Assembly (NCBI GenBank): GCA_049688595.1 | Contig: JBAVLA010000024.1 | Location: forward strand, 1 to 6,072 | Length of the DNA: 6,072 nt | Source: Prado023 sp049688595 | GTDB lineage: Bacteria; Actinomycetota; Actinomycetes; S36-B12; CAIYMF01 | Direction of reading: 5' to 3' | Position numbers and translations under genes: made by a program | Shown: positions 1 through 4,908 of the stretch, one piece after another | How the letters are laid out: every line of letters begins with the position of its first letter | How positions within the stretch are numbered: position 1 is the first letter of the stretch | The notes under the pieces: generated by a model | What the model was told of the DNA's origin: nothing | The model's database searches: none | Seen by the model: only the letters and a program-made list of their open reading frames with translations

Positions 1-100
1 GACTTCTGAGCGAGGAGCACAGGGTGAGGTAGGGGTCGCGCCGAAGGCACGGCACCTGCCGAGCCCGAGCACCGCAGCTCGCAAGTCCATACCGCATGAG

Positions 101-135
101 CAGGAGGGCGGTCCCATCAGGGGGCCGCCCTCCTG
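101..135. terminator. Strong GC hairpin after the DUF3263 gene
   Basis: A perfect 11-bp inverted repeat (CAGGAGGGCGG at 101-111, CCGCCCTCCTG at 125-135) extends inward by one G-U and three C-G pairs to a 5-base loop, ATCAG. It begins 5 bases past the stop codon of the minus-strand DUF3263 gene, which is where a terminator belongs. No U-tract follows on either strand, which is common for terminators of high-GC actinobacteria. It could work in both directions and also stop transcription entering from the left edge. Confidence 0.7.
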
Positions 136-140
136 ACCGA

Positions 141-446
141 TCAGATCTCGATGCCCAGGCGCCGGGCCGAGCGGGCGCGCTGGCGGGCCGAGCGCATGCG
201 ACGCAGGCGCTTGACCAGCATCGGGTCGGCGGCCAGGGCCGCCGGGTTGTCGATCAGCGTGTTGAGCAACTGGTAGTACCGGGTCGTCGAGCAGTCGAAG
301 AGCTCCCGGATCGCCTGCTCCTTGGCACCGGCGAACTTCCACCACTGCCGCTCGAACTCGAGGATCTGCAGCTCGCGCTCACTGAGCGTCGTCCCCCCAG
401 GAAGGGCAGTCGCTGCGGCCGTTGACGAGTCAACGCCAGAGTCCAT
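141..446 (-). CDS. DUF3263 family protein
   Basis: This 101-residue protein belongs to DUF3263, a small actinobacterial family whose biochemical role is unknown to me. The first 20 or so residues are low-complexity Ser/Ala/Thr. The conserved domain runs from about residue 21 to 98, with the family signature LSERELQILEFERQWWKFAG, then AKEQAIRELF, a TRYYQ segment and a basic tail (RLRRMRSARQRARSARR). The central part looks like a helix-turn-helix (acidic helix, turn with STT, helix with RYYQLLN), and the Arg-rich tail would suit nucleic-acid binding; that is inference. The ATG at 444-446 has a GGGAGGA ribosome site 8 bases upstream. The gene is divergent from kbl with 146 bp between them, and a strong hairpin lies just past its stop. 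It appears to be a single-gene unit. Confidence 0.92.
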   Translation of the reverse strand: MDSGVDSSTAAATALPGGTTLSERELQILEFERQWWKFAGAKEQAIRELFDCSTTRYYQLLNTLIDNPAALAADPMLVKRLRRMRSARQRARSARRLGIEI

Positions 447-592
447 GGCCCGAATCCTCCCGATACATCCACAGTGCTACTGCCCTGAGTCTAGGCGAGC
501 CCGGCAGCAACCCCCCAACGTCGGGCCGCGCGTGTCGCCAGTCGCTCGGTCCGGCGCGACCCCGGCCATGCTGCGGAGCAGGATGGTCACTC
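447..592. promoter_or_regulatory. Divergent intergenic region, DUF3263 / kbl
   Basis: These 146 bp must hold the promoters of both the minus-strand DUF3263 gene and the kbl-tdh operon. For the minus strand, the best -10 candidate is TAGACT (plus-strand 488-493), about 40 bp before the start codon. The only -35 candidate is a poor TTGGGG (513-518) with a 19-bp spacer. I see no convincing consensus promoter for kbl and no threonine- or glycine-responsive element. The element assignments are weak; the location is inferred from gene arrangement. Confidence 0.3.
580..583 (+). promoter_or_regulatory. Ribosome binding site that fixes the kbl start
   Basis: AGGA sits 9 bases before GTG 593. The open frame reaches back to 422, but that extension would overlap the divergent DUF3263 gene and has no family similarity. 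The site therefore supports GTG 593 as the start. Confidence 0.7.
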
Positions 593-1786
593 GTGGATCC
601 CGCCTTCCTCGAGCACCTGTCGATGCAGCTCCGCGAGATCACCGACCAGGGCCTGTACAAGCGGGAGCGGGTGATCTCGACCCCGCAGGGCGCCTGGGTC
701 GAAGCGGACGGGCGACGGGTCATCAACCTGTGCGCGAACAACTACCTGGGCCTGGCCAACCACCCCGATGTCGTGGCTGCCGCCGCCGAGGGCCTGCGGA
801 CCCACGGGTTCGGCATGTCCAGCGTCCGCTTCATCTGCGGCACGCAGGACATCCACACCGAGCTCGAGGAGCGGATCAGCACGTTCCTCGGCACCGAGGC
901 CACGCAACTGTACTCCTCCTGCTTCGACGCCAACGGCGGGGTGTTCGAACCCCTGCTCACCGACCAGGACGCCATCATCTCCGACGCGCTGAACCACGCT
1001 TCGATCATCGACGGCGTCCGGTTGTGCAAGGCCCGCCGGTTCCGTTACGCGAATTCCGACATGGCCGACCTCAGGCGCAAGCTCGCCGAGGCCCGAGCGG
1101 GCGGCGCTCGATTCGTCATGATCGTCACCGACGGCGTGTTCAGCATGGACGGCTACATCGCGAACCTGCCGGCGATCTGCGACCTTGCCGACGAGTACGG
1201 CGCGCTGGTGATGGTCGACGACAGCCATGCGGTGGGGTTCGTCGGCGAGCACGGACGCGGGACCCCTGAGCACCACGGCGTGATGGGCCGCGTGGACCTG
1301 ATCACCGGCACGCTGGGCAAGGCCCTCGGCGGGGCCAGCGGCGGCTACGTGTCGTCGCACCACGAGGTCGTCGACCTGCTGCGGCAGCGGTCGCGTCCCT
1401 ACCTGTTCTCCAACTCGGTGTCCCCCGCGGTCGTGGCTGCCAGCCTCCGCGTGCTCGAGATGCTTGCCGCCGGCGAGGACCTGCGCGCCCGGCTGCGGGC
1501 GAACGCGGCCCACTTCCGCGCGAGGATGACCGACCTGGGCTTCGAGCTCCTGCCCGGCGAGCACCCGATCATCCCGGTGATGCTGCACGACGCCCGGCTG
1601 GCCGTCGACCTCGCGGCGGCCCTGCTCGACGAGGGCATCTACGTGACTGCGTTCTCGTTCCCGGTGGTTCCGCGGGGGCAGGCCCGGATCCGAACCCAGA
1701 TGTCAGCCGCACACACGACCGAAGACCTCGACACGGCGATCGAGGCGTTCGCCCGTGCCGGACGGACCCTGGGGGTGATCGCATGA
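593..1786 (+). CDS. kbl: 2-amino-3-ketobutyrate CoA ligase (glycine C-acetyltransferase)
   Basis: A cytoplasmic PLP enzyme of the alpha-oxoamine synthase family. It cleaves 2-amino-3-ketobutyrate with CoA to glycine and acetyl-CoA, the second step of threonine degradation. From GTG 593 the protein has 397 residues, against 398 in E. coli Kbl, and is closely similar along its whole length. Visible landmarks are INLCANNYLGLANHPD (44-59), HGFGMSSVRFICGTQ (71-85), YSSCFDANGG (107-116), ALNHASIIDG with the PLP-stacking His135, VDDSHAVG with Asp209 for the PLP ring nitrogen, and TGTLGKALGG with Lys243 for the Schiff base. The C-terminus LGVIA matches E. coli Kbl. The stop codon overlaps an ATG in the tdh frame (ATGA at 1783-1786), so the two genes are very probably co-transcribed and translationally coupled. 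Nothing suggests damage. Confidence 0.97.
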   Translation: MDPAFLEHLSMQLREITDQGLYKRERVISTPQGAWVEADGRRVINLCANNYLGLANHPDVVAAAAEGLRTHGFGMSSVRFICGTQDIHTELEERISTFLGTEATQLYSSCFDANGGVFEPLLTDQDAIISDALNHASIIDGVRLCKARRFRYANSDMADLRRKLAEARAGGARFVMIVTDGVFSMDGYIANLPAICDLADEYGALVMVDDSHAVGFVGEHGRGTPEHHGVMGRVDLITGTLGKALGGASGGYVSSHHEVVDLLRQRSRPYLFSNSVSPAVVAASLRVLEMLAAGEDLRARLRANAAHFRARMTDLGFELLPGEHPIIPVMLHDARLAVDLAAALLDEGIYVTAFSFPVVPRGQARIRTQMSAAHTTEDLDTAIEAFARAGRTLGVIA

Positions 1787-1807
1787 CTAGGGGTGATCGC
1801 ATGGCTG
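1772..1807 (+). repeat. 18-bp near-tandem duplication at the kbl-tdh junction
   Basis: Two adjacent 18-base units (1772-1789 and 1790-1807) agree at 16 of 18 positions. The first 14 bases, GGGGTGATCGCATG, are identical. Each unit holds a G-rich ribosome site, 7 spacer bases and an ATG (1783 and 1801), both in the tdh frame. The first unit also encodes the last kbl residues (GVIA) and its stop. Because LGVIA is the normal Kbl C-terminus, the first copy is probably the original and the second the duplicate; that is inference. Confidence 0.85.
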
Positions 1808-2850
1808 GGAAGATGCGTGCGCTGGTGAAGGCGCGCGCCGGCGTGGGCCTTTCGATGCAGGAGGTGCCGATCCCGGAGATCGGACCGAACGACGTCCTGA
1901 TCAGGATCTCGAAGTCCTCCATCTGCGGCACGGACGTGCACATCTGGAACTGGGACGCCTGGAGCCGGCGGACGATCAAGCTGGGGATGCATGTGGGCCA
2001 CGAGTACGTCGGGCGGATCGCCGCCCTCGGCTCCGCCGTGACCGAGTACGCGATCGGTGAGCGCGTGACGGGCGAGGGGCACATCGTCTGCGGGCACTGC
2101 CGGCGCTGCCGGGCCGGTCAGCGGCACCTCTGCTCAGCTGCCATCGGCGTGGGCGTGAACCGGCCCGGATCGTTCGCCGAGTACCTGAGCCTGCCGGCCA
2201 GCAACCTGTTCCGGGTGCCCGCGGGCATCTCCGACGAGGTCGCCACGATCTTCGACCCCTTCGGCAACGCCACCCACACGGCGCTGAGCTTCGACCTGGT
2301 GGGCGAGGACGTGCTCATCACGGGGGCGGGGCCGATCGGCGTCATGGCGGTGGCCATCGCCGGGCACGTAGGAGCGCGCAACGTCGTGGTCACCGACGTC
2401 AACCCCTACCGGCTCGAACTGGCCCGGTTGATGGGCGCGACGCGGGTGGTCGATGTCTCGAACCGAGGCCTGGGCGCCGTCATGACCGAGCTCGGGATGA
2501 CCGAGGGGTTCGACGTCGGCCTGGAGATGAGCGGGTCGCCCGCGGCCTTCCGCTCGATGCTGTCCAAGATGGCTCACGGCGGCCGGATCGCGATGCTCGG
2601 GATCTTCAACGACGAGGTGGCCATCGACTGGGGGCAGGTCATCTTCAAGGGCCTGCGGATCAAGGGGGTCTACGGCCGGGAGATGTTCGAGACCTGGTAC
2701 AAGATGGCGTCCCTGCTGCAGGCGGGCATGGACATCTCGCCGGTGATCACGCACCGGTTCCCGATCGAGGAGTACGCGAAGGCATTCGCGGTGACCGCCA
2801 GCGGCCAGTCGGGGAAGGTGATCCTCGACTGGGGTGTCGGGGCGGCCTGA
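1801..2850 (+). CDS. tdh: L-threonine 3-dehydrogenase, zinc-dependent
   Basis: A cytoplasmic medium-chain dehydrogenase that oxidises L-threonine to 2-amino-3-ketobutyrate with NAD+, supplying the substrate of Kbl encoded just upstream. From ATG 1801 it has 349 residues (E. coli Tdh has 341) and matches that enzyme throughout. Catalytic zinc residues are Cys42 (SICGTDVHIWNWD) and His67-Glu68 (GHEYVG). The structural zinc site is Cys97, Cys100, Cys103 and Cys111. The Rossmann loop is GAGPIG (175-180), and Asp199 at the end of the next strand fits NAD+ preference. Other family segments are FDPFGNATHTALSFDLVGED and YGREMFETWYKM. Starts are ambiguous: ATG 1783 overlaps the kbl stop and adds MTRGDR, ATG 1801 has an equal ribosome site, and ATG 1813 matches the E. 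coli N-terminus but lacks a well-spaced site. I chose 1801. Coupled to kbl. Confidence 0.96.
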   Translation: MAGKMRALVKARAGVGLSMQEVPIPEIGPNDVLIRISKSSICGTDVHIWNWDAWSRRTIKLGMHVGHEYVGRIAALGSAVTEYAIGERVTGEGHIVCGHCRRCRAGQRHLCSAAIGVGVNRPGSFAEYLSLPASNLFRVPAGISDEVATIFDPFGNATHTALSFDLVGEDVLITGAGPIGVMAVAIAGHVGARNVVVTDVNPYRLELARLMGATRVVDVSNRGLGAVMTELGMTEGFDVGLEMSGSPAAFRSMLSKMAHGGRIAMLGIFNDEVAIDWGQVIFKGLRIKGVYGREMFETWYKMASLLQAGMDISPVITHRFPIEEYAKAFAVTASGQSGKVILDWGVGAA

Positions 2851-2867
2851 GGCGACCCGCTCAGGCC
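2844..2867. terminator. Bidirectional hairpin covering both stop codons of tdh and the MerR gene
   Basis: A perfect 8-bp inverted repeat, GGCCTGAG (2844-2851) and CTCAGGCC (2860-2867), has an 8-base loop. Its arms contain the tdh TGA (2848-2850) and the reverse-strand TGA of the regulator (2861-2863). The two convergent genes are only 10 bp apart, so a shared terminator is expected here. There is no U-tract, and the activity is inferred. Confidence 0.55.
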
Positions 2868-3607
2868 AACTCAGCGATCGCGAAGTGGATCAGCGCGTCG
2901 CGGACGTACGTGGCGCCCGCCACGCCGCCGTAGTTCGCCGCGAACCGCTCGTCGGCCACGTACATCTCGGCCAGCCCGGTGAGCTGGTCGGCCGACGGGG
3001 CCCTGTTCCCCCAACCGGCCCTGATCCAGTCGTACTGCCGACGCGCGATCACCTGCGCCTCCGGCCCGTCGGTCGGGGCACCGGCCGCGCGCAGCGCAGC
3101 CCACTCCTCGCCGATCGCCTTGGCCTCGGCCCGGAAGGCCTGCTGGCCGTCCGCGCCCAACCCCCGCCACCAGCGGTCGCTGTCGGCATAGGCCTGGACG
3201 CCCCAGCGCTCCTCCACCTCGTCCTTGTACTGGGTGTGGTCGAAGCCGTCAAGCATCTCGCTGGCCATGATCTCCTCCTCGTCCTCGATGCTCCTGATCG
3301 TCCGCTCGACGCTGGCGATCTGCCGGTCGAGGCGGTCCTTCTCGGCGTGCAGCCACGCCAGGTGCGTGCGCAGGGCCGAGGTCTGGGCGACCTCGGCGGC
3401 CAGGGCCTCCCTGATCGCACCTATGCCCAGGCCCAGCTCCCGCAGCAGCAGGATCCGCTGCAGTCGCACGAGCGCGGCTGTGTCGTAGTAGCGGTACCCG
3501 TTCGGGCCGATCCGGGACGGCTCGAGCAGCCCGACAGCGCCGTAGTGGCGCAGTGTCCGGCTCGTCGTCCCGGCGATCCGCGCGACCTCTGCGATCCCGT
3601 GCTCCAT
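2861..3607 (-). CDS. MerR family transcriptional regulator with TipAS-like effector domain
   Basis: A 248-residue DNA-binding regulator of the TipAL/Mta type. Residues 4-70 form the MerR winged helix-turn-helix (IAEVARIAGTTSRTLRHY, then GLLEPSR and GYRYYDTAALVRLQRI). Residues about 75-115 form the dimerising coiled coil. Residues about 117-248 are the TipAS domain (LDGFDHTQYKDEVEERWG, DRWWRGL, then LAEMYVADERFAANYGG and YVRDAI-like ALIHFAIAEL). In this family ligand binding to the C-terminal domain makes the protein activate promoters with over-long spacers, often its own. Oddly, the protein has no cysteine, so it cannot capture thiopeptides covalently as TipAL does; its ligand is unknown. 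ATG 3605-3607 has GGGGG 6 bases upstream. A matching 19-bp-spacer promoter lies upstream (3655-3685). Targets besides itself cannot be named; the divergent nuclease gene is a candidate. Confidence 0.94.
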   Translation of the reverse strand: MEHGIAEVARIAGTTSRTLRHYGAVGLLEPSRIGPNGYRYYDTAALVRLQRILLLRELGLGIGAIREALAAEVAQTSALRTHLAWLHAEKDRLDRQIASVERTIRSIEDEEEIMASEMLDGFDHTQYKDEVEERWGVQAYADSDRWWRGLGADGQQAFRAEAKAIGEEWAALRAAGAPTDGPEAQVIARRQYDWIRAGWGNRAPSADQLTGLAEMYVADERFAANYGGVAGATYVRDALIHFAIAELA

Positions 3608-3627
3608 GCCCTGCCCCCAGGTTCACC

Positions 3628-3643
3628 CGGATCGGCCGATCCG
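3628..3643. promoter_or_regulatory. Perfect 16-bp palindrome in the MerR-gene leader
   Basis: CGGATCGGCCGATCCG is its own reverse complement with no spacer. It lies between the -10 box (3655-3660) and the ribosome site of the minus-strand regulator, about 5-20 bases past the expected transcription start. A repressor bound there would block elongation, and as RNA it could fold only weakly because it has no loop. An operator for a dimeric protein is the simplest reading, but GATC-rich palindromes also arise by chance in this DNA. Confidence 0.4.
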
Positions 3644-3654
3644 ATCTGGTGACC

Positions 3655-3685
3655 ATGGTAGGAGTTTACGCAACGTCAATGTCAA
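3655..3685 (-). promoter_or_regulatory. MerR-type promoter with 19-bp spacer and internal dyad
   Basis: On the minus strand a perfect -35 box, TTGACA (3680-3685), and a -10 box, TACCAT (3655-3660), are separated by exactly 19 bp. This over-long spacing is the mark of promoters activated by MerR proteins, which twist the DNA to bring the boxes into register. The spacer contains a dyad: ATTGACG and CGTAAAC (plus-strand 3664-3680) around a TTG centre, matching at 5 of 7 positions as an inverted repeat. Transcription would begin near 3648, giving a leader of about 40 bases before the regulator start. Autoregulation is inferred from position and architecture. Confidence 0.72.
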
Positions 3686-3694
3686 GGTTCGAGC

Positions 3695-3726
3695 CTGCCT
3701 CCGGACCACGGGTGGGCCGGAGGCAG
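3695..3726. repeat. 10-bp perfect inverted repeat between the divergent regulator and nuclease genes
   Basis: CTGCCTCCGG (3695-3704) and CCGGAGGCAG (3717-3726) are exact reverse complements around a 12-base loop. Three further C-G/A-T pairs can form inside after one A-G mismatch. It lies 9 bp upstream of the -35 box of the MerR-type promoter, about 170 bp before the nuclease start. It may be a hairpin that insulates the two transcription units or a binding site; no gene ends here for it to terminate. Confidence 0.55.
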
Positions 3727-3822
3727 CAGGTTTGCCCGGCGGCGTGGCTGCGCATGATTGCAGAGCAGGGTGCCAGTGCGCGGCGAGCGCGCACCTGTCC
3801 TGCGTCAGGGGTGCAACGGACA

Positions 3823-3866
3823 CTCGGGGTGGACAGACCGTCCCCGAGGAACTGCAGCCGTGCAGT
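3823..3866 (+). repeat. Two consecutive hairpins before the nuclease ribosome site
   Basis: The first hairpin has a 7-bp stem, CTCGGGG (3823-3829) with CCCCGAG (3842-3848), and a 12-base loop that can pair two further G-C pairs. The second has a 6-bp stem, ACTGCA (3851-3856) with TGCAGT (3861-3866), and a 4-base loop GCCG. They end 15 bases before the GGAGGAGG ribosome site. If transcription starts upstream they would form a structured 5' leader; otherwise the dyads may be operator sites. No known riboswitch class was recognised. Confidence 0.45.
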
Positions 3867-3881
3867 GCCGAGAGCTCGGGC

Positions 3882-3889
3882 GGAGGAGG
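3882..3889 (+). promoter_or_regulatory. Ribosome binding site that fixes the nuclease start
   Basis: GGAGGAGG lies 5 bases before ATG 3895. It selects this ATG over the long upstream extension of the frame (back to 3553), which would overlap the regulator gene and bury the signal peptide. Confidence 0.85.
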
Positions 3890-3894
3890 CTCAG

Positions 3895-4674
3895 ATGCGC
3901 AGGACGAACGCGCTGGCGCAGTCCGGGCTGTTGGCAGCAGCCCTGCTGACTACCGGATGCGGCGTGGTGACAGGCCCGGATCCGGGCGCCTCGACGAGCG
4001 CCACCGCGGTGGAGTCGGCGGGTGCTCAATCGACCTCCGGATCGGGGATCGCCCCGGAGGGCTCCCGGACCACCGATCCGCCGAGTGGCCCAGCGACGAC
4101 CCCCACAGCCGAGCCGAAAGCGGCTTTCGGGCTGACCACCACCGCGACAGTGAGCCATGTGGTCGACGGCGACACCATCGTCACTTCGCGCGGTCGGGTG
4201 CGCATCATCGGGATCGACACCCCGGAACGTGGCATATGCGGGTTCGGCCCGGCCACGTCGAAGCTCCAGCGGCTGACGCCAGTCGGATCGCGCGTGACCC
4301 TGACCAGGGCTGCGGGGCGGGACGACCAGGACCGCTACGGCCGTTACCTCCGATACGTGTCGCTTGACGGGGTGGACGCGGGCGGCGCGCTGATCCGCGC
4401 CGGCCTTGCCGACGCGCGCTACGACTCCCGCGACGGCTACGGCTGGCACCCCAAGGAGGACTCCTATGTCCGGTGGGACGAGCAGTACTCCGACAAGTAC
4501 AGCTACGACAACTGCCCCTCGACGGACGGCGCCGCAGCGCGGTCGGCCGCCGACGGCACCTACTACGCCAGCTGCACTGCCGCCAGGCTGGCCGGGGCGG
4601 CCCCGGTTCGCCGCGGCGACCCCGGCTACGGTCCGCATCTCGACCGGGACGGCGACGGGGTCGCCTGCGAGTAG
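3895..4674 (+). CDS. Secreted staphylococcal-type nuclease with C-terminal Excalibur domain, putative lipoprotein
   Basis: A 259-residue exported nuclease expected to cut DNA or RNA outside the cell with calcium. The N-terminus is a signal peptide (MRR, hydrophobic 11-18) ending in a lipobox-like TTGC with Cys22; Thr at -3 is not ideal, so lipidation is probable rather than certain. Residues 23-80 are a Ser/Thr/Pro/Gly linker across the wall. The thermonuclease domain spans about 84-205 and keeps all active-site residues of staphylococcal nuclease: Asp93 (DGDT), Arg103, Asp108-Thr109, Glu111 (IDTPE) and Arg150 (DRYGR). Residues 222-259 form an Excalibur domain with Cys227, Cys258 and the calcium-loop pattern DRDGDG. 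Start chosen by signal peptide and ribosome site. It is divergent from the MerR regulator, which might control it. Roles such as nutrient DNA use are inference. Confidence 0.93.
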   Translation: MRRTNALAQSGLLAAALLTTGCGVVTGPDPGASTSATAVESAGAQSTSGSGIAPEGSRTTDPPSGPATTPTAEPKAAFGLTTTATVSHVVDGDTIVTSRGRVRIIGIDTPERGICGFGPATSKLQRLTPVGSRVTLTRAAGRDDQDRYGRYLRYVSLDGVDAGGALIRAGLADARYDSRDGYGWHPKEDSYVRWDEQYSDKYSYDNCPSTDGAAARSAADGTYYASCTAARLAGAAPVRRGDPGYGPHLDRDGDGVACE

Positions 4675-4685
4675 CCACCCCGTCG
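4653..4685 (+). terminator. Possible hairpin spanning the nuclease stop codon
   Basis: CGACGGGGT (4653-4661) and ACCCCGTCG (4677-4685) are exact 9-base reverse complements, with a 15-base loop holding the TAG stop (4672-4674). The left arm lies in the Excalibur calcium-loop codons, so it may be partly coincidence. A competing local hairpin (GGCGAC 4651-4656 with GTCGCC 4660-4665) uses the same bases. No U-tract follows. Confidence 0.35.
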
Positions 4686-4696
4686 GGGCTGCCTGC

Positions 4697-4831
4697 CTAC
4701 TGCACGATGCCTTCGATGAACCTGCGGACCCCCTGACGCACCCGTTCGCCCTGGCCGAGGAGGAGGTGCCCACCGGAGGCGATGTGCCCCCCAAGCCGTC
4801 GGGGAGCCGCGATGCTGCAGCGCAGCTGCAT
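4697..4831 (-). pseudogene. C-terminal remnant of an alpha/beta-hydrolase
   Basis: A minus-strand frame ends at TAG 4697-4699. Its last 32 residues contain GGHLLLGQGERVRQGVRRFIE, a pattern typical of the end of alpha/beta-hydrolases, where the His after GG is the catalytic histidine and the following helix closes the fold. Family-like sequence begins near the segment LGGHIASGG (about position 4795). The frame stays open further upstream, but the residues there (for example MQLRCSIAAPRR from an ATG at 4829-4831) do not resemble a hydrolase. The strand, Asp and nucleophile regions that should precede it are absent, so a complete enzyme is not encoded here. The intergenic position between two plus-strand genes fits decay after a deletion. 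Similarity is from memory of the family; a chance match of about 30 residues is less likely but possible. Confidence 0.55.
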
Positions 4832-4908
4832 CTCCCGTGCGCCCAAACCGCGTCTGTGGGCGGATGACCTGATCAGTGATCGAACCCAAAGGAATCGAGG
4901 ATACGCGA
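4832..4908 (+). other. Upstream region of the small lipoprotein gene
   Basis: This short stretch should contain the promoter of the lipoprotein gene. A palindrome CTGATCAG (4869-4876) is followed by a second TGATC (4877-4881). A GAGGA ribosome site (4897-4901) stands 7 bases before ATG 4909. I see no convincing -35/-10 pair. Just to the left, TGCAGC-GCA-GCTGCA (4816-4830) is a 6-bp inverted repeat. Confidence 0.3.

Noticed and set aside
1..100. Possible end of an upstream plus-strand gene (LLSEEHRVR then TAG at 30-32)
   Set aside because: Only nine residues are visible and they match no family I can name. The remaining bases to 100 show no feature.
421..434. Palindrome GTTGACGAGTCAAC as an operator
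   Set aside because: It lies inside the first codons of the DUF3263 gene; 6-bp arms with a 2-base centre are easily met by chance and no partner site was found.
422..592. Upstream extension of the kbl reading frame to 422
   Set aside because: It overlaps the divergent DUF3263 gene, adds 57 residues without family similarity, and GTG 593 gives the normal Kbl length with a suitable ribosome site.
587..1588. Long minus-strand open frame (333 residues) opposite kbl
   Set aside because: A shadow frame of high-GC coding DNA: Arg/Gly/His-rich, no recognisable domain, and fully antisense to a strongly conserved enzyme.
3685..3705. GGTTCGAGCC resembling the T-arm of a tRNA, as in an attachment-site fragment
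   Set aside because: The flanking bases do not pair as a T-stem, no other tRNA arms are present, and no integrase or second copy is seen.
3732..3758. TTGCCC ... CATGAT as a nuclease promoter
   Set aside because: The spacer is only 15 bp and both boxes are poor matches.
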